Notes: generated by a model from the letters alone, not told the origin. 64,000 nt of DNA from CBDAPE01 sp965198325 (GCA_965198325.1 CBDAPE010000019.1:558001-622000), one strand, 5' to 3'. Positions 45,001-53,928 are shown, numbered from the stretch's first letter. Program-made: numbers and translations.

Positions 45001-45970
45001 GACCGTCGACGACGATACCAATGTCGGCACTTGTACCGCCGACGTCGAAGGTGATCAGCCGGTCGCGGCCCGAATTCGCACCGGCCCATGCACCGCCAAG
45101 AACGCCTGCCGCGGGACCGGACAACAACGACATGACCGGTTTCTCTGCCACGGTGGCGGCGGTAACGACGCCTCCGTGCGAAGCCATGATGTGTAAATCC
45201 GCACGAATTCTAACGTTTTCGAGGCTATCGCTCAGGTTCGATACATAGTTGCGGACCTTGGGTCCGACGAAGGCATTGAGCGCCGCCGTCGTGAAGCGTT
45301 CGAATTCACGAAACTGCGGTGCGACCTCCGACGATGTCGTCACAAAGCAGTCAGGAATTTCTTCGAGTAGGATCTGCTTGGCGCGATCCTCGTGACACGA
45401 ATTCAGGTACGAAAACAGGAAGCAAACGGCGACAGATTTGACTCCGTCATCTTTCAGGACGCGAGCCGCATGCCGGACGTCCTCTTCGTCCAGCGCAAGG
45501 AGTATATCGCCGCGCGGCGGCACCAGCCGTTCGCGAACTGGCAGCCGATGTTGCCGTCGTACCAACGGTCGATCCTGCCACGGGATTTCAAGCTGTATCG
45601 AATAATTCTCGGGGCGCCAATGCCGGCCGATGTGAAGAATGTCGCGGAAGCCCTCGGTGGTGATCATGCCAGTTCGCGCGCCGTCATGCTCCAGGACTGC
45701 ATTCGTGGCGACCGTCGTACCGTGAAACACATGGTCGATTGCGGACGGGTCGATCTCGTTGCGCGCACATAGATCCGTTAGACCATCGATCACGCCGATA
45801 GATGGATCCTCGGCCGTTGTGGGCACTTTGTGAATCAGCGTTCGGTTGCTCTCGGTGTCCGTGCACACCAAGTCCGTAAAGGTGCCGCCGACGTCAATTC
45901 CAATTAGGTACATCCAGTCCAAACCCTGCCGAGGAATTTCCAAAGTTATCTGCGATCTGGCATCATTCAT
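42008..45970 (-). CDS. Single-chain hydantoinase/oxoprolinase (HyuA-HyuB fusion)
   Basis: 1320 residues. HyuA half (~20-690): YLIGIDVGGTFTDLV, HGTTVATNAVLE, ITFDVGGTSADI and AFGGAGPLHG, an ASKHA-like ATPase core. HyuB half (~715-1290): ITARVIQGALENVAVEMGF, YIHNDAYAGASHVPD and GGYGNSFERDP. Such enzymes use ATP to open cyclic amides (hydantoins, 5-oxoproline). The two halves are often separate genes in bacteria; the linked form resembles eukaryotic-type oxoprolinase. ATG 45970 opens the frame, but ATG 45913 (MYLIGIDVGG) fits the usual HyuA start better. Divergent from the C-N hydrolase gene. Confidence 0.92.
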   Translation of the reverse strand: MNDARSQITLEIPRQGLDWMYLIGIDVGGTFTDLVCTDTESNRTLIHKVPTTAEDPSIGVIDGLTDLCARNEIDPSAIDHVFHGTTVATNAVLEHDGARTGMITTEGFRDILHIGRHWRPENYSIQLEIPWQDRPLVRRQHRLPVRERLVPPRGDILLALDEEDVRHAARVLKDDGVKSVAVCFLFSYLNSCHEDRAKQILLEEIPDCFVTTSSEVAPQFREFERFTTAALNAFVGPKVRNYVSNLSDSLENVRIRADLHIMASHGGVVTAATVAEKPVMSLLSGPAAGVLGGAWAGANSGRDRLITFDVGGTSADIGIVVDGQHSQAMSRDTWIGGQPVLVSMIDISTIGAGGGSIAYVDEGGAFQVGPQSAGSQPGPAAYGKAGDKPTVTDANLVLGRLDKDNFLGGAMLLDESAAYDVIDELAHTLEVETREAAEGVLTIVNSNMANAIRARTIQRGLDPREFSLVAFGGAGPLHGAEVAAMLEIPEVIIPPHPGITSATGLLTTDLKYEQFKTEFQVQGTTDLDRLRADFEHLERMLLQQYAQEGVARDQVRLARSGDLRYVGQGYELRAEIPDGHFNEQALDDVWQAFHQMHKSEYGHHFPNSLIEIVNIRVTGVGEAPSIGRPSPEFGASLEIARVKSGACLFRVDDKLQTFETAHYRRADLPVDAAIPGPAVILQRDTTIVVPPGWSASTERSGNIVIRNNGLSMSTDETSLGSVTEPAVHIDRITARVIQGALENVAVEMGFKLMRMSHSSLIRESEDFGAAIIDSQGRQVAETPQSTPLQSGPLPGYIDGIRRALASRGEEICPGDVYIHNDAYAGASHVPDVAFCVPVFHRDRLVGFSATAAHHVDIGAHTPGSAGIVDAVDAYAEGLQLKGLKVYDRGVRNNALWTMLGDNIRAPDLVLGDMEAQIAACRIGGDAYLGLIERYGLDLVQAAAAELMDYSERMMRAAIQKLPDGIYSAKSHIDGFLDSEDPARRELPIEVTLTIDGSELSVDFTGTARQVDDRPINMPLHGTVDCAIWTTLRSILLDSAIHGRIPQNSGLTRPIKIVAPEGTLVNPIFPAPTIARACPAIECANTIMKALAQVVPEQVSAGVGNLNVIAFSGIRGDSHWVHMEIYEGAYGGRYRKDGIDAVDILFTNTRNNPIEDTESHMPLRIHRYELRDDGHAQGKWRGGIGAIRETEWLEDGGFSIEGEGQNFQPWGFDGGTDGLTSSITLQRKNGDSMDLPSKVPYLAAKAGDRTIVTGPCGGGYGNSFERDPQRVLEDVRDGYISIGVAKQIYGVVIAGDSTVDVVATEELRKSRKPALSATVST

Positions 45971-45991
45971 AGCTATACATTACGGTATGCG

Positions 45992-46023
45992 TTGATCAAT
46001 GATCAGCGCCGCCCACCCGGGTG
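45992..46023. promoter_or_regulatory. Two palindromes in the hyuAB / C-N hydrolase divergent promoter region
   Basis: TTGATCAATGATCAG (45992-46006, repeated TGATCA half sites) and CACCCGGGTG (46014-46023) lie 22-53 bases upstream of the hyuAB frame. Either could be an operator controlling the divergent pair. The rest of 45971-46291 shows no gene. Confidence 0.35.
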
Positions 46024-46291
46024 CGCTGTTTGCCGCGGCACTGCAATCGCCGGTGGGACCCAATTTATTTGGATAGAAATTTCGTAGTGAGTGACGTTTC
46101 TCAGGTCGTAGAGAGCGCTGAGTTTTTTTAGCGCACCCGAAATCGCGCATTCAAAATCACCGCCTTGTGGAGCAGCGTTCCTATGTCCGAAAGCGGTCGG
46201 CTTTTTTAACAAACTTTGGGGCGGAACGGCGCTTCCGGAAAGCGTCGATGACCTTATAAGATTGACATTCACCGAGAAGGAATGTTGCGCC

Positions 46292-47140
46292 ATGAACATA
46301 GCCAATGAGATGCGACTATCACTTGTCCAAATGAACAGTGGCCCGGATCGCGATGCGAATGTCGAGAAAGCCAGCGAATACATCGATCAGGCTGTCGAAA
46401 ATCATCGAGCTCAACTTGTGGTAATACCGGAGTTTTTTAATCATCCCTTCGTGTTCACCGAGCGCAACCAGGCTCACTTTAGCTGGGCCGAACCACAATC
46501 GGGCTACAGCATATCGCGCATGCGAAAGAAGGCGCGGGAACACAAAATCCATCTGATTGCGACGCTCTTCGAGGAAGAGAGCGCAGGCATTTATTATGAC
46601 ACCGCCTTCGTGATAGGTCCGGATGGCGAGATCATCGGAAAATATCGCAAGGTCATGCCGGGCCTCTATCTAAGTCTGGAGCGGGTGTATTTTCGATTTG
46701 GCTCTCATTTCCGCGTATTCAAGATCGGCGATTGGAAGGTCGGAATTATCATTTGTTACGACACGTTTTTTCCCGAGCATGCGCGCTGTTCGGCCGTCAA
46801 TGGCGCGGAGTTGATTATCGTTCCGTTCGCGGCACCCAAGATTGGTCCATGGCAGGAAATGATGATGACCCGTGCCTGGGAGAACGCGGTTTACTTTGCG
46901 CCATGCAATAAAGTCGGCCCCGAAGGCGACTGGCAGTTTGGCGGTATCAGCATGATCATCGATCCGGAAGGCAAGGTCCTGTCGGAAGCGGGCGAAGAAA
47001 ATGACGAGATCATCAATGCGACGCTGGACCGAAGTCTCGTCTTCGAAACCCGGCAAAAGAAGCCGTTTTTTCGTGACCGCCGCCCCGATCTCTACGCGCC
47101 ATTGTGCCGAGGGAGCGAAGACATCTCTCCCGTCGAATAG
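46292..47140 (+). CDS. Carbon-nitrogen hydrolase (nitrilase superfamily), probable carbamoylase/amidase
   Basis: 282 residues from ATG 46292, preceded by AGAAGGA. The catalytic triad is visible: Glu47 (VVIPEFF), Lys120 (YRKVMPG) and Cys155 (IICYDTFFPE). The family includes N-carbamoyl amino acid hydrolases and beta-ureidopropionases, which take the product of hydantoinases. That fits its position divergent to HyuA-HyuB. The exact substrate remains open. Confidence 0.88.
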   Translation: MNIANEMRLSLVQMNSGPDRDANVEKASEYIDQAVENHRAQLVVIPEFFNHPFVFTERNQAHFSWAEPQSGYSISRMRKKAREHKIHLIATLFEEESAGIYYDTAFVIGPDGEIIGKYRKVMPGLYLSLERVYFRFGSHFRVFKIGDWKVGIIICYDTFFPEHARCSAVNGAELIIVPFAAPKIGPWQEMMMTRAWENAVYFAPCNKVGPEGDWQFGGISMIIDPEGKVLSEAGEENDEIINATLDRSLVFETRQKKPFFRDRRPDLYAPLCRGSEDISPVE

Positions 47141-47226
47141 CAAGAGCATGAGCGGGTAATTGGTCCGGAGGGTTCTGTCAGACCAAATCGGCTTGATACC
47201 GGCGTGGCAACGCATAGCCTCGGTGG

Positions 47227-47949
47227 ATGAATAATCCTTTCCGCTATTTCAACAGCTCGCCCGAGGTAATCCGCTTTACGGTGATGATGTATGTCCGATA
47301 CCCGCTTTCGCTGCGCCAGGTCGAGGATCTGCTGTTCGAGCGTGACATCAACATCTGCCACGAGACGATGCGGTTCTGGTGGAACCGATTCGGTCCGATT
47401 TTTGCCGCGGAGATCCGAAAACGCCGCGTTCAAAACCATTCATATTCACAGTGGCGTTGGCATCTGGACGAAGTGTTCGTGCGGATTAACGGCGAGACTC
47501 ACTATCTCTGGCGTGTCGTCGATCATGATGGCGAGGGGCTCGAGGTCTTTGCTACGAAACGCCGGGATCGCCGGGCTGCGCTCACGTTTCTGAAGCGCGC
47601 GATGATAAGATACGGCCGGCCTCAGGTGATCGTCACAGACCGACTTCGGTCGTATCGGGCAGCAATGAACGTAATCGGTAATGCCGCTGACCTAACCTGT
47701 GGTCGTTGGCTCAACAACCGGGCCAAAAATTCACATCAACCATTCTGAAGACGGGGAGGTGCGATGGCGAGGTTCAGGGATATCAAAACCTTGCAGAAAT
47801 TCGCTGCCGTTCACGCCCCGATCCACGATCACTTCAATCTCGACCGCCACCTGAATTCCCGCGATGCCTTCAAGAAGAACCGCGCCGCTGCACTGGCCGA
47901 GTGGCGTCAATTGGCGGCATCATACTCACGTGATATTCATCGATACTAA
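47227..47949 (+). pseudogene. IS6-family transposase with an in-frame TGA
   Basis: 241 codons in one frame cover a whole IS6 transposase: PEVIRFTVMMYVRYPLSLRQ, RWHLDEVFVRINGETHY, VIVTDRLRSY, and after the stop MARFRDIKTLQKFAAVH. The single interruption is TGA at 47746-47748, where related proteins have Arg (CGA to TGA is one transition) in NSHQPF-stop-RR. Surrounding inverted repeats were not identified with confidence. Confidence 0.85.
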
Positions 47950-48111
47950 AATACATTCCGTTCGCCGCCATTTTACTCTCCTTGGGATAGAGATTTAATC
48001 GTGACCGTGTCTATCGACCGACCGATCCGAGTTTGTCGGTAGTTGCGCCAGTGGCGCTCACCCTGCTTGCATTTGGAACGATTTGCAAGTCGTTCGAACC
48101 GACGAAAATCT

Positions 48112-48153
48112 GACCTGCTCTCCTTAACCGGATCGGGTTAAGGAGGGCAGGTC
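48112..48153. terminator. Strong intergenic hairpin
   Basis: GACCTGCTCTCCTTAACC faces GGTTAAGGAGGGCAGGTC around a 6-base loop: 18 pairs with one mismatch. It lies between the dead IS6 copy and the initiator-tRNA fragment, in a stretch (47950-48315) with no gene. No U run, so it could equally be a regulatory or mobile hairpin. Confidence 0.5.
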
Positions 48154-48315
48154 ACGGGGGTGATTGTGTTGCATCGATGTTGCACGGAATCCCCAGCAAT
48201 GAGTGTCAACACTAGGAAGCCCACGGCTTTCAAGGGAAACACCCCGACCCAGCCCAGGTAAAATTTGAACCCGTCTCGGAGCAGGCTAAGATGTTGATTT
48301 TAAAATATTAATGAT

Positions 48316-48360
48316 TGGTAGCGGGGGCAGGATTTGAACCTGTGACCTTCAGGTTATGAG
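48316..48360 (-). pseudogene. Initiator tRNA-Met (CAT), 3' half only, copy 1
   Basis: The minus strand reads CTCATAACCTGAAGGTC, then the T arm ACAGGTTCAAATCCTGC, acceptor CCCCCGCT and ACCA. This is the 3' half of an alphaproteobacterial initiator tRNA from two bases before the anticodon to CCA. The 5' half is absent; unrelated GC-rich DNA follows at 48361. Confidence 0.85.
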
Positions 48361-48483
48361 ACGGATCGCCGCGCACCGGGCGCGGGCCCGGCCGGTGCCG
48401 GCGAGCCCACGCCAGAGAATCGCCGCCATCGGCACGTAGACGAGGCTGGCGAGTAGCAGGCGGAACCGGTTGGACCATCACCT

Positions 48484-48798
48484 GTGGCAGGAGGTGCGAT
48501 CGGCGAAGAGTTGCAACCGCTGTTCCTCTATGCGTTTCTCCATCTGGCCGCGCAGGCACCAGAGGCGCTCGTAAAGCGCCTGGCCATCGCCGACGAGGTT
48601 GGTGACCCCGAAGCGCGGGCCGGCGCCCTTGTCCGATTCCTTTCGAGCGACCGATTCAAAGACAAAAGGAAGCCCGTCGGGCCCTTTTTCGTGAGCTTTC
48701 CGCGCCAGGCCGGATCGCCCGAGTATCGGGCGACCCGTTTCCCCGAGACCGGCCGGGTTTTAAAAAACATCGAGAAACCACTGGACCTGACGCCGTAA
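48484..48798 (+). CDS. Hypothetical ORF at the left of module 3
   Basis: 104 residues from a GTG, ending NIEKPLDLTP. The last ~12 codons and the following leader recur at 30385. It could be the 3' part of a longer, older gene because the start region has no clear ribosome site. Nothing recognised. Confidence 0.35.
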   Translation: MAGGAIGEELQPLFLYAFLHLAAQAPEALVKRLAIADEVGDPEARAGALVRFLSSDRFKDKRKPVGPFFVSFPRQAGSPEYRATRFPETGRVLKNIEKPLDLTP

Positions 48799-48935
48799 CA
48801 GAGCGTCACTGTGCTCGCGCGGCCACGAACCGGATTCCTTCGACCGCCGGCCCGGACCTGACCTCCAGACAGTCCGGGCTTCAGGCGGTGACAGCGCCTG
48901 CATCGGGCAGGCGCGCACAACGGAAGGAACCCGCC

Positions 48936-49106
48936 ATGGCAAATTCAACCGAAACCCGAACGCCCTCTTCCCCTCGCAGCGGCGCCGAACCGGATCGATC
49001 GATCCGGCTTCCCGGCCGCAAACGCGGCGCCGCGATCGCGGAACCGGGCGCGGCGACAACCTGCCCGCCCGTCCGCCGCGCCCTGGAGCGAGGGCGTCCC
49101 TCATGA
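48936..49106 (+). CDS. Short DUF3489-like protein, altered C-terminus (module 3)
   Basis: 56 residues beginning MANSTETRTPSSPRSG, nearly identical to the start of the fused protein at 30565 up to RGAAIAE. After that the conserved TGWQPHSVR helix is missing and the frame runs into ACPPVRRAL-like sequence. GGAAGGA precedes the ATG. The stop overlaps the DUF2924 start (ATGA). Probably non-functional. Confidence 0.5.
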   Translation: MANSTETRTPSSPRSGAEPDRSIRLPGRKRGAAIAEPGAATTCPPVRRALERGRPS

Positions 49107-49281
49107 CCGTTCTCTCCAGATCTCTCGATGTGGACGCCCAACTCCGGGCGCTGGAGTCCATGGACGGCGCGGGTCTGCGTGCCGAGTGGCGAAGGCTCTA
49201 TCGCTCGACACCCCCGAAGCGGGTCTCCCGCGAGCTCTTGATCCTGGGCGTTGCCTGGAAGATCCAGGAGCGGGTTGTCCG
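49103..49281 (+). pseudogene. DUF2924 gene, 3' truncated (module 3)
   Basis: ATG 49103 begins the DUF2924 N-terminal domain (AQLRALESMDGAGLRAEW; KRVSRELLILGVAWKIQERV), matching 30730-30868. It then diverges at 49281 just before an IS3-type element. About two thirds of the protein and the recombinase are missing. Confidence 0.8.
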
Positions 49282-49347
49282 TCGTCAGAATGAATGGGAC
49301 GACCGAAGCGGTTTTCCAAGGGAGGTTCTGGCTCATCCTGGTTGATG

Positions 49348-50328
49348 TTATGCCGCCTGCTGGTGATGGGCCAAGCGGCGTTTACGGATGGTCAGGACTT
49401 TGATCTTTCTCCTTCTCTCGATGATGGCGTGGTTCCGACCGCAGTAGACGTCGGCTGGCGTTAGATTGCCGAGGCTTTCGTGGTAACGGCGGTGGTTGTA
49501 GTGCTCGACGAAGGTGCTGACGCCGGCCTCAAGATCGCCCGGCAGATAGTAGTTCTCCAGCAGGACGCGGTTCTTCAGGGTCTGATGCCAGCGTTCGATC
49601 TTGCCCTGGGTCTGGGGATGGTTTGGCGCGCCACGGACGTGATCCATGCCCTGCTCCTTGAGCTAGGCTGCAAGATCGCCGGCGATATAGGACGAGCCGT
49701 TGTCGCTGAGCAACCGGGGCTTGTGAACGACCTCGGCGCTGTCACAACCCGATGCTTCGAGGGCCAGCTTGAGCGTGTCGGTGACGTCGTCGGCCCGCAT
49801 GGTGGTGCACAGCTTCCAGGCGATGATGTAGCGCGAGAAGTCGTCCAGGATCGTCGACAGATAGAACCAGCCCCAGCCGATCACCTTGAGGTAGGTGAAG
49901 TCAGTCTGCCATAGCTGGTTCGGGGCCGTGGTCTTGTCGCGGAACTCATCGGCAGCCTTGATGACGACGAAGGCCGGGCTGGTGATCAGGTCGTGGGCCT
50001 TGAGCAGGCGGTAGACGGACGCTTCCGAGACGAAGTAGCCCTTGGTGTCAGTGAACGTCACCGCCAGTTCCCGCGGCGACAGCTCCGGCTCATCGAGGGC
50101 CAGGTCCACGATCTGGCGGCGGACATCGTCGGGGATACGGTTCCAGACCCGGCCGGGACCACGGGTACGGTCTTCAAGGCCGGCTTCGCCGAAGGCCCGG
50201 TAACGATCGTACCACCTGTAGAATGTGGTCGCCGGAATGCCCAGCTTGTCCAGGATGCGCCGGACCGGCAGGTGGGAGCGTTCGACTAGCCGGATGATCT
50301 CCAGCTTCTCGGCGGCGGGGTACCTCAT
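49348..50328 (-). pseudogene. IS3-type transposase OrfB with in-frame TAG
   Basis: One frame holds the whole integrase-like OrfB: HTH (HLPVRRILDKLGIPATTFYRW), WQTDFTYLKV and LSDNGSSYIAGDLAA, then TAG at 49663-49665 (related proteins have a Trp or similar there), then MDHVRGAPNHPQTQGKIERW to the end. The stop lies between the second Asp and the Glu of the active site, so the truncated product cannot be active. Confidence 0.88.
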
Positions 50329-50699
50329 TCGTCGTCTCCCCCAGCCCCGGTCATGCTTTTTTTTAGCAGCCGGTTGTCCAGCACCTGTTCGGCCAGCGCC
50401 TCCTTGAGGTCGCGCATCTCTTTGCGCAGGTCCTTGACCTCACCCGAGGACGCCTGGCGTGCGGTATCGCCCGAAAGCCGTTTCTTGCCAGCCTCGAGGA
50501 ACTCCTTCGACCAGCTGTAGTAAAGGCTCTCGGCGATCCCTTCCCGGCGGCACAGCTCAGCGATGCTGTCCTCGCCACGCAGGCCCGACAACACGATCCG
50601 GATCTTCTCTTCGGCCGAATACTGCTTGCGCGTCCGACGCCGGATATCCCGAACCGTCTGCTCAGCGGCGTCTCTCGAACTCATTGATTTCTGTCTCAT
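50325..50699 (-). CDS. IS3-type transposase OrfA
   Basis: 124 residues with HTH (YSAEEKIRIVLSGLRGEDSIAELCRREGI) and a C-terminal leucine-rich coiled stretch (VKDLRKEMRDLKEALAEQVL). Its end overlaps the orfB start by 4 bases. Confidence 0.88.
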   Translation of the reverse strand: MRQKSMSSRDAAEQTVRDIRRRTRKQYSAEEKIRIVLSGLRGEDSIAELCRREGIAESLYYSWSKEFLEAGKKRLSGDTARQASSGEVKDLRKEMRDLKEALAEQVLDNRLLKKSMTGAGGDDE

Positions 50700-50759
50700 C
50701 TTCGTTCCCTTCGGTCACTATGATGAGCCAGAAACACTCCCTTATGAAAACCCTTCAGT

Positions 50760-52385
50760 CTGTCCCATAGGCGCTGACGTTAGACAGACCTTCTCGTCTC
50801 GCACGCTGCGATCAAATGCGGCAACCGCACCGTCCAATTCCTGCTGAACTGACAATACCTCTTGTCGCGTTTCCCGCGAGCGCCTCTTCCAGTCCTGCTC
50901 ACGTTCCCGGTGCTCTTGAACCATTGCCTGAGCAGGCACAATCATGTTCGCTAGCGTCTCTTCATCAATGCCGCCGGGGTTGAGAGCCTTGAGTCTGCGC
51001 CCAACTAATCCCTGCGTGTCATTGAAAGCTTTCTCAGCGGTTCGAACTCGGCCCGTAAGATCGCCGCGCTCGCGCAAGGTCCTGATGACAATTGCGAGCC
51101 TGGACACATCGGCGGGTTTACCGATTTCATTCAGCCGCTCCCTTAGTCCGCCGTGGGTTTCCTGAGACTCTCGCAGTACACGAGTATGGCTCGTGGCATC
51201 AGCCTCCAGTTCACCCCTTCTATTGAGGAGGGAACGCACCACACGGACCTTGGTGCGAGGCGGGATGCGCTCAATCAGCGCCGCCGAGCCGATCTCCTCC
51301 CACTCAAGCTCGGAGGCATTTACTCGCAGCTCTTCCTCGGCGGCATTAAGTTCCGCTTCACGCTTGGGTAAGTCTGCCTTCTCACCACGAATCTCAATCC
51401 GTCTCTCGTGAAGCTGGCCAACATCTTTGGCCCTCTGAACAAGGTTTGCGTCGAACGTTAGCCCTACCAGATTTTTCTCAGCGCGTTCCAGCTGTTCCTG
51501 AAGCGTTGCAATGCGTGTTGCCGCCCCCGTATCCCCGCGTTCAGCTTCTGCCACCATCATCGCCGCATCTTCCGGTAGTGCAATGACGTTCTCAAGCTTT
51601 CCAATCTCACTGTCAACTTCCTGTTTTCTGCGCACGTCGCGAAACACCCGGCGAATGCGGCTCAGGTGATTGCGCTCGGCGCTGATCTCCTTGATTGTCT
51701 TATCGACTTCCGCGTAGGCTTCTTCAGCCCTTTCAAAGGCGCGCTTCAGCTCTCGCCAATTGCTTGCAGTAAAGGTCTGCTCCCGCAATGTCCGTTGAGC
51801 CTCCGTGAGCTTGTCGGCAGCGACATAGAACTTGCGATGCTTGGCCCGCCGTGCACTCCACAGCTCCTCGGCCTCAGCGGAAAGCTCACCGAGGCGCTCA
51901 CGCAACCCCGCTATGCCGGCCCCTGCGGAAAACAGCATCTGACCAACATCGTCCTTGGCTTCGAGGATTTCCTGTCCGCCGGCCTGAAGGCGGACGTGAT
52001 CAAGGCTGAACATACGCTCGAAGAATGATCGATCCACACCGGCAAGGTAGGGTCTCAATACGCCCTCGCCACCGGCAATGGGTGAACCGTCCGTACCCAG
52101 CAAGGTGTCCTTGTTCCCTTTGCGCCGAAGCACCTCCAGCGATGAACTGCCGTTTTCAAGATCAGCGCCGATCCGCATGCTGCTGTAGTCATGCAGGAAT
52201 TTGTAGGGCGAGTGCATTGGTATGCCGAAGAGCAGATCCTCGATCGCAGCCAGCGCCGTGGACTTACCGGCTTCATTCGGCCCAAAAACAACGTGAAAGT
52301 CAGATTTCTTGGCAGGCAGCTCAAAAGATCTGTCCGTGAAGTGACCATATCGTATCAGATCAAGTCGTCGTAGCCGCATGCTCAA
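50760..52385 (-). pseudogene. YhaN/SbcC-like AAA ATPase, C-terminal half lost to an IS
   Basis: About 541 residues remain of an SMC-type ATPase usually near 1100. The N-terminus has MRLRRLDLIRYGHFTDR and Walker A FGPNEAGKST, followed by FFERMFSLDHVRL (typical of the YhaN/AAA_27 group) and long charged coiled coil. The Walker B/signature half is missing because the IS3 element starts near 50759; the frame runs on 6 codons into it. Its start overlaps the nuclease stop by 4 bases. Without its second nucleotide-binding half it cannot be functional. Confidence 0.85.
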
Positions 52386-53656
52386 CCCTTCTGAGCGATC
52401 AGGCGCGCGGACAAATAAGGTGCGACATTGTTGATGAGCGCAACGTAATCACCTTCAACGGCTGCTCGCAGGACCTGATCCTCAACGTCCGCCCGCACCT
52501 CGTGGGGCAATCGCCGGACAAGCTCCCCGATATCGCCTGTAATCTGCGCAAGAAGTTCATCATCGCTTCCAGCATCCCGCAGCATCCGCTGTAACTCCCC
52601 AATGGCATCCTCTCGCTGCGCCAGGGTCTGCGGATCAACGACCGCCTCGGTGGCGATAACAATTTTCTCAACCCAGGCCACTTCATCACCAAGACCAAGC
52701 GCGCTGGCGCGAGCCTCGGCCAGTACTTGATCCTCAGAGGCGATGAGTTGCTCATGAACCTCAGTGCGGCCTCCGAACACGATGCGGCAAGCTAGCAATC
52801 GTCCGTCGGCCTCATTGGCAACGGCTGACTCCAGGGCTACCCGAACGCGGTCGGTGACATCGCCGATGCTTTCCGCGTCATTTAGCGGCACCGACAGCAT
52901 GGCCCAGCGCACGACGTCGCATGGAACAAATTCGAGTTCGGCGATGTCGTTGTCTTCCACAGTGACTAGATAGGCACCCTTCGGCCCGGTTTCCCGTACA
53001 TGGCGTCCCTGCAGGTTTCCCGGAAAGACGACGTGAGGCCTCTCACGCAGCACTGCCGCCTGATGAACATGACCCAGCGCCCAATAGTCGTACCCCTTGT
53101 TTACAAGGTCATTGAGCGAACAGGGTGCGTAATTGACATGACCACCCATGCCGCCAAGGCCGGTGTGCAGCACGCCGATATTGAACGCGCCGGACACCGG
53201 GGCCGGGTAGTCGAACGCGAGATTGTCAGTCACATCGCGCTGCAGGAAACTTTGGCCATGGAGCGCAACATTTAATTCTTCAAGGTCAAATGTCTCGGGT
53301 TTGCGCGCACCAAAAACCTGCACGTTGTCCGGCAGTTCAAGCCGCCTAGTTATTTGGCTTTCTGCGTCGTGATTTCCGTGTAGCACATAGACCGGAATGC
53401 CCACTTTGGTGAGTCGCCCCATCTGCCCGACGAAGAATAGCCCTGTCTTGTAGTCACGCCAGTCACCGTCGTAGAGGTCCCCAGCAATAATGAGAAAATC
53501 GACCTTCTCCTTGATTGCCAAACCGACGAGCTGGTCAAGGGCCTCTCTGGTGGCAGTGCGCACGCGCTCGGCCGCGTTACCCTCCTGCGCAGCCAGCCCC
53601 TTGAGAGGGCTGTCGAGGTGAATATCCGCAGCATGCAGGAAGTGAAAGGAAGTCAT
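52382..53656 (-). CDS. YhaO/SbcD-like DNA repair exonuclease
   Basis: Calcineurin-like phosphoesterase of 424 residues, the Mre11/SbcD-type nuclease partner of the ATPase downstream. Metal motifs: FLHAADIHLDSP, IIAGDLYDGDW, VLHGNHDAES, GVLHTG and ALGHVHQ. The C-terminal cap and ATPase-contact region are complete. Translationally coupled to the broken ATPase gene; the nuclease may now be an orphan. Confidence 0.92.
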   Translation of the reverse strand: MTSFHFLHAADIHLDSPLKGLAAQEGNAAERVRTATREALDQLVGLAIKEKVDFLIIAGDLYDGDWRDYKTGLFFVGQMGRLTKVGIPVYVLHGNHDAESQITRRLELPDNVQVFGARKPETFDLEELNVALHGQSFLQRDVTDNLAFDYPAPVSGAFNIGVLHTGLGGMGGHVNYAPCSLNDLVNKGYDYWALGHVHQAAVLRERPHVVFPGNLQGRHVRETGPKGAYLVTVEDNDIAELEFVPCDVVRWAMLSVPLNDAESIGDVTDRVRVALESAVANEADGRLLACRIVFGGRTEVHEQLIASEDQVLAEARASALGLGDEVAWVEKIVIATEAVVDPQTLAQREDAIGELQRMLRDAGSDDELLAQITGDIGELVRRLPHEVRADVEDQVLRAAVEGDYVALINNVAPYLSARLIAQKG

Positions 53657-53928
53657 TACGAGCTATAGCCGAACCTTGGTGACGGGATGATGTGAGGGCG
53701 GCGTGTCTTGGCGAAGGTCCCGGTCGCCGGTTTCCACGAAGGACAGATACGCCATGTACGAAGATACGGTCGTTTCGTTCTCTCATCCAGACCAGATTTC
53801 CATCGTGTCGCGCACACGGGATCTGTCCGGTCCATGTACCAGATGATCTGTCCGGTTTTAGAAGGCTTCCAAGCCATGGAGGGTTTGGATGCGTCGGACG
53901 GAGCAGGCACAGGGGCTGAGATATTGAT

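Larger units (their letters stand above)
49309..50759 (-). mobile_element. IS3-family element C (ends approximate)
   Basis: The ends share an inverted repeat: CGAAGCGGTTTTCC..GGGAGGTTCTGGCTCATC at the left, and read inward TGAAGGGTTTTCAT..GGGAGTGTTTCTGGCTCATC at the right, with small gaps. It separates the truncated DUF2924 gene from the truncated ATPase gene. No matching target duplication was found. Confidence 0.7.
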
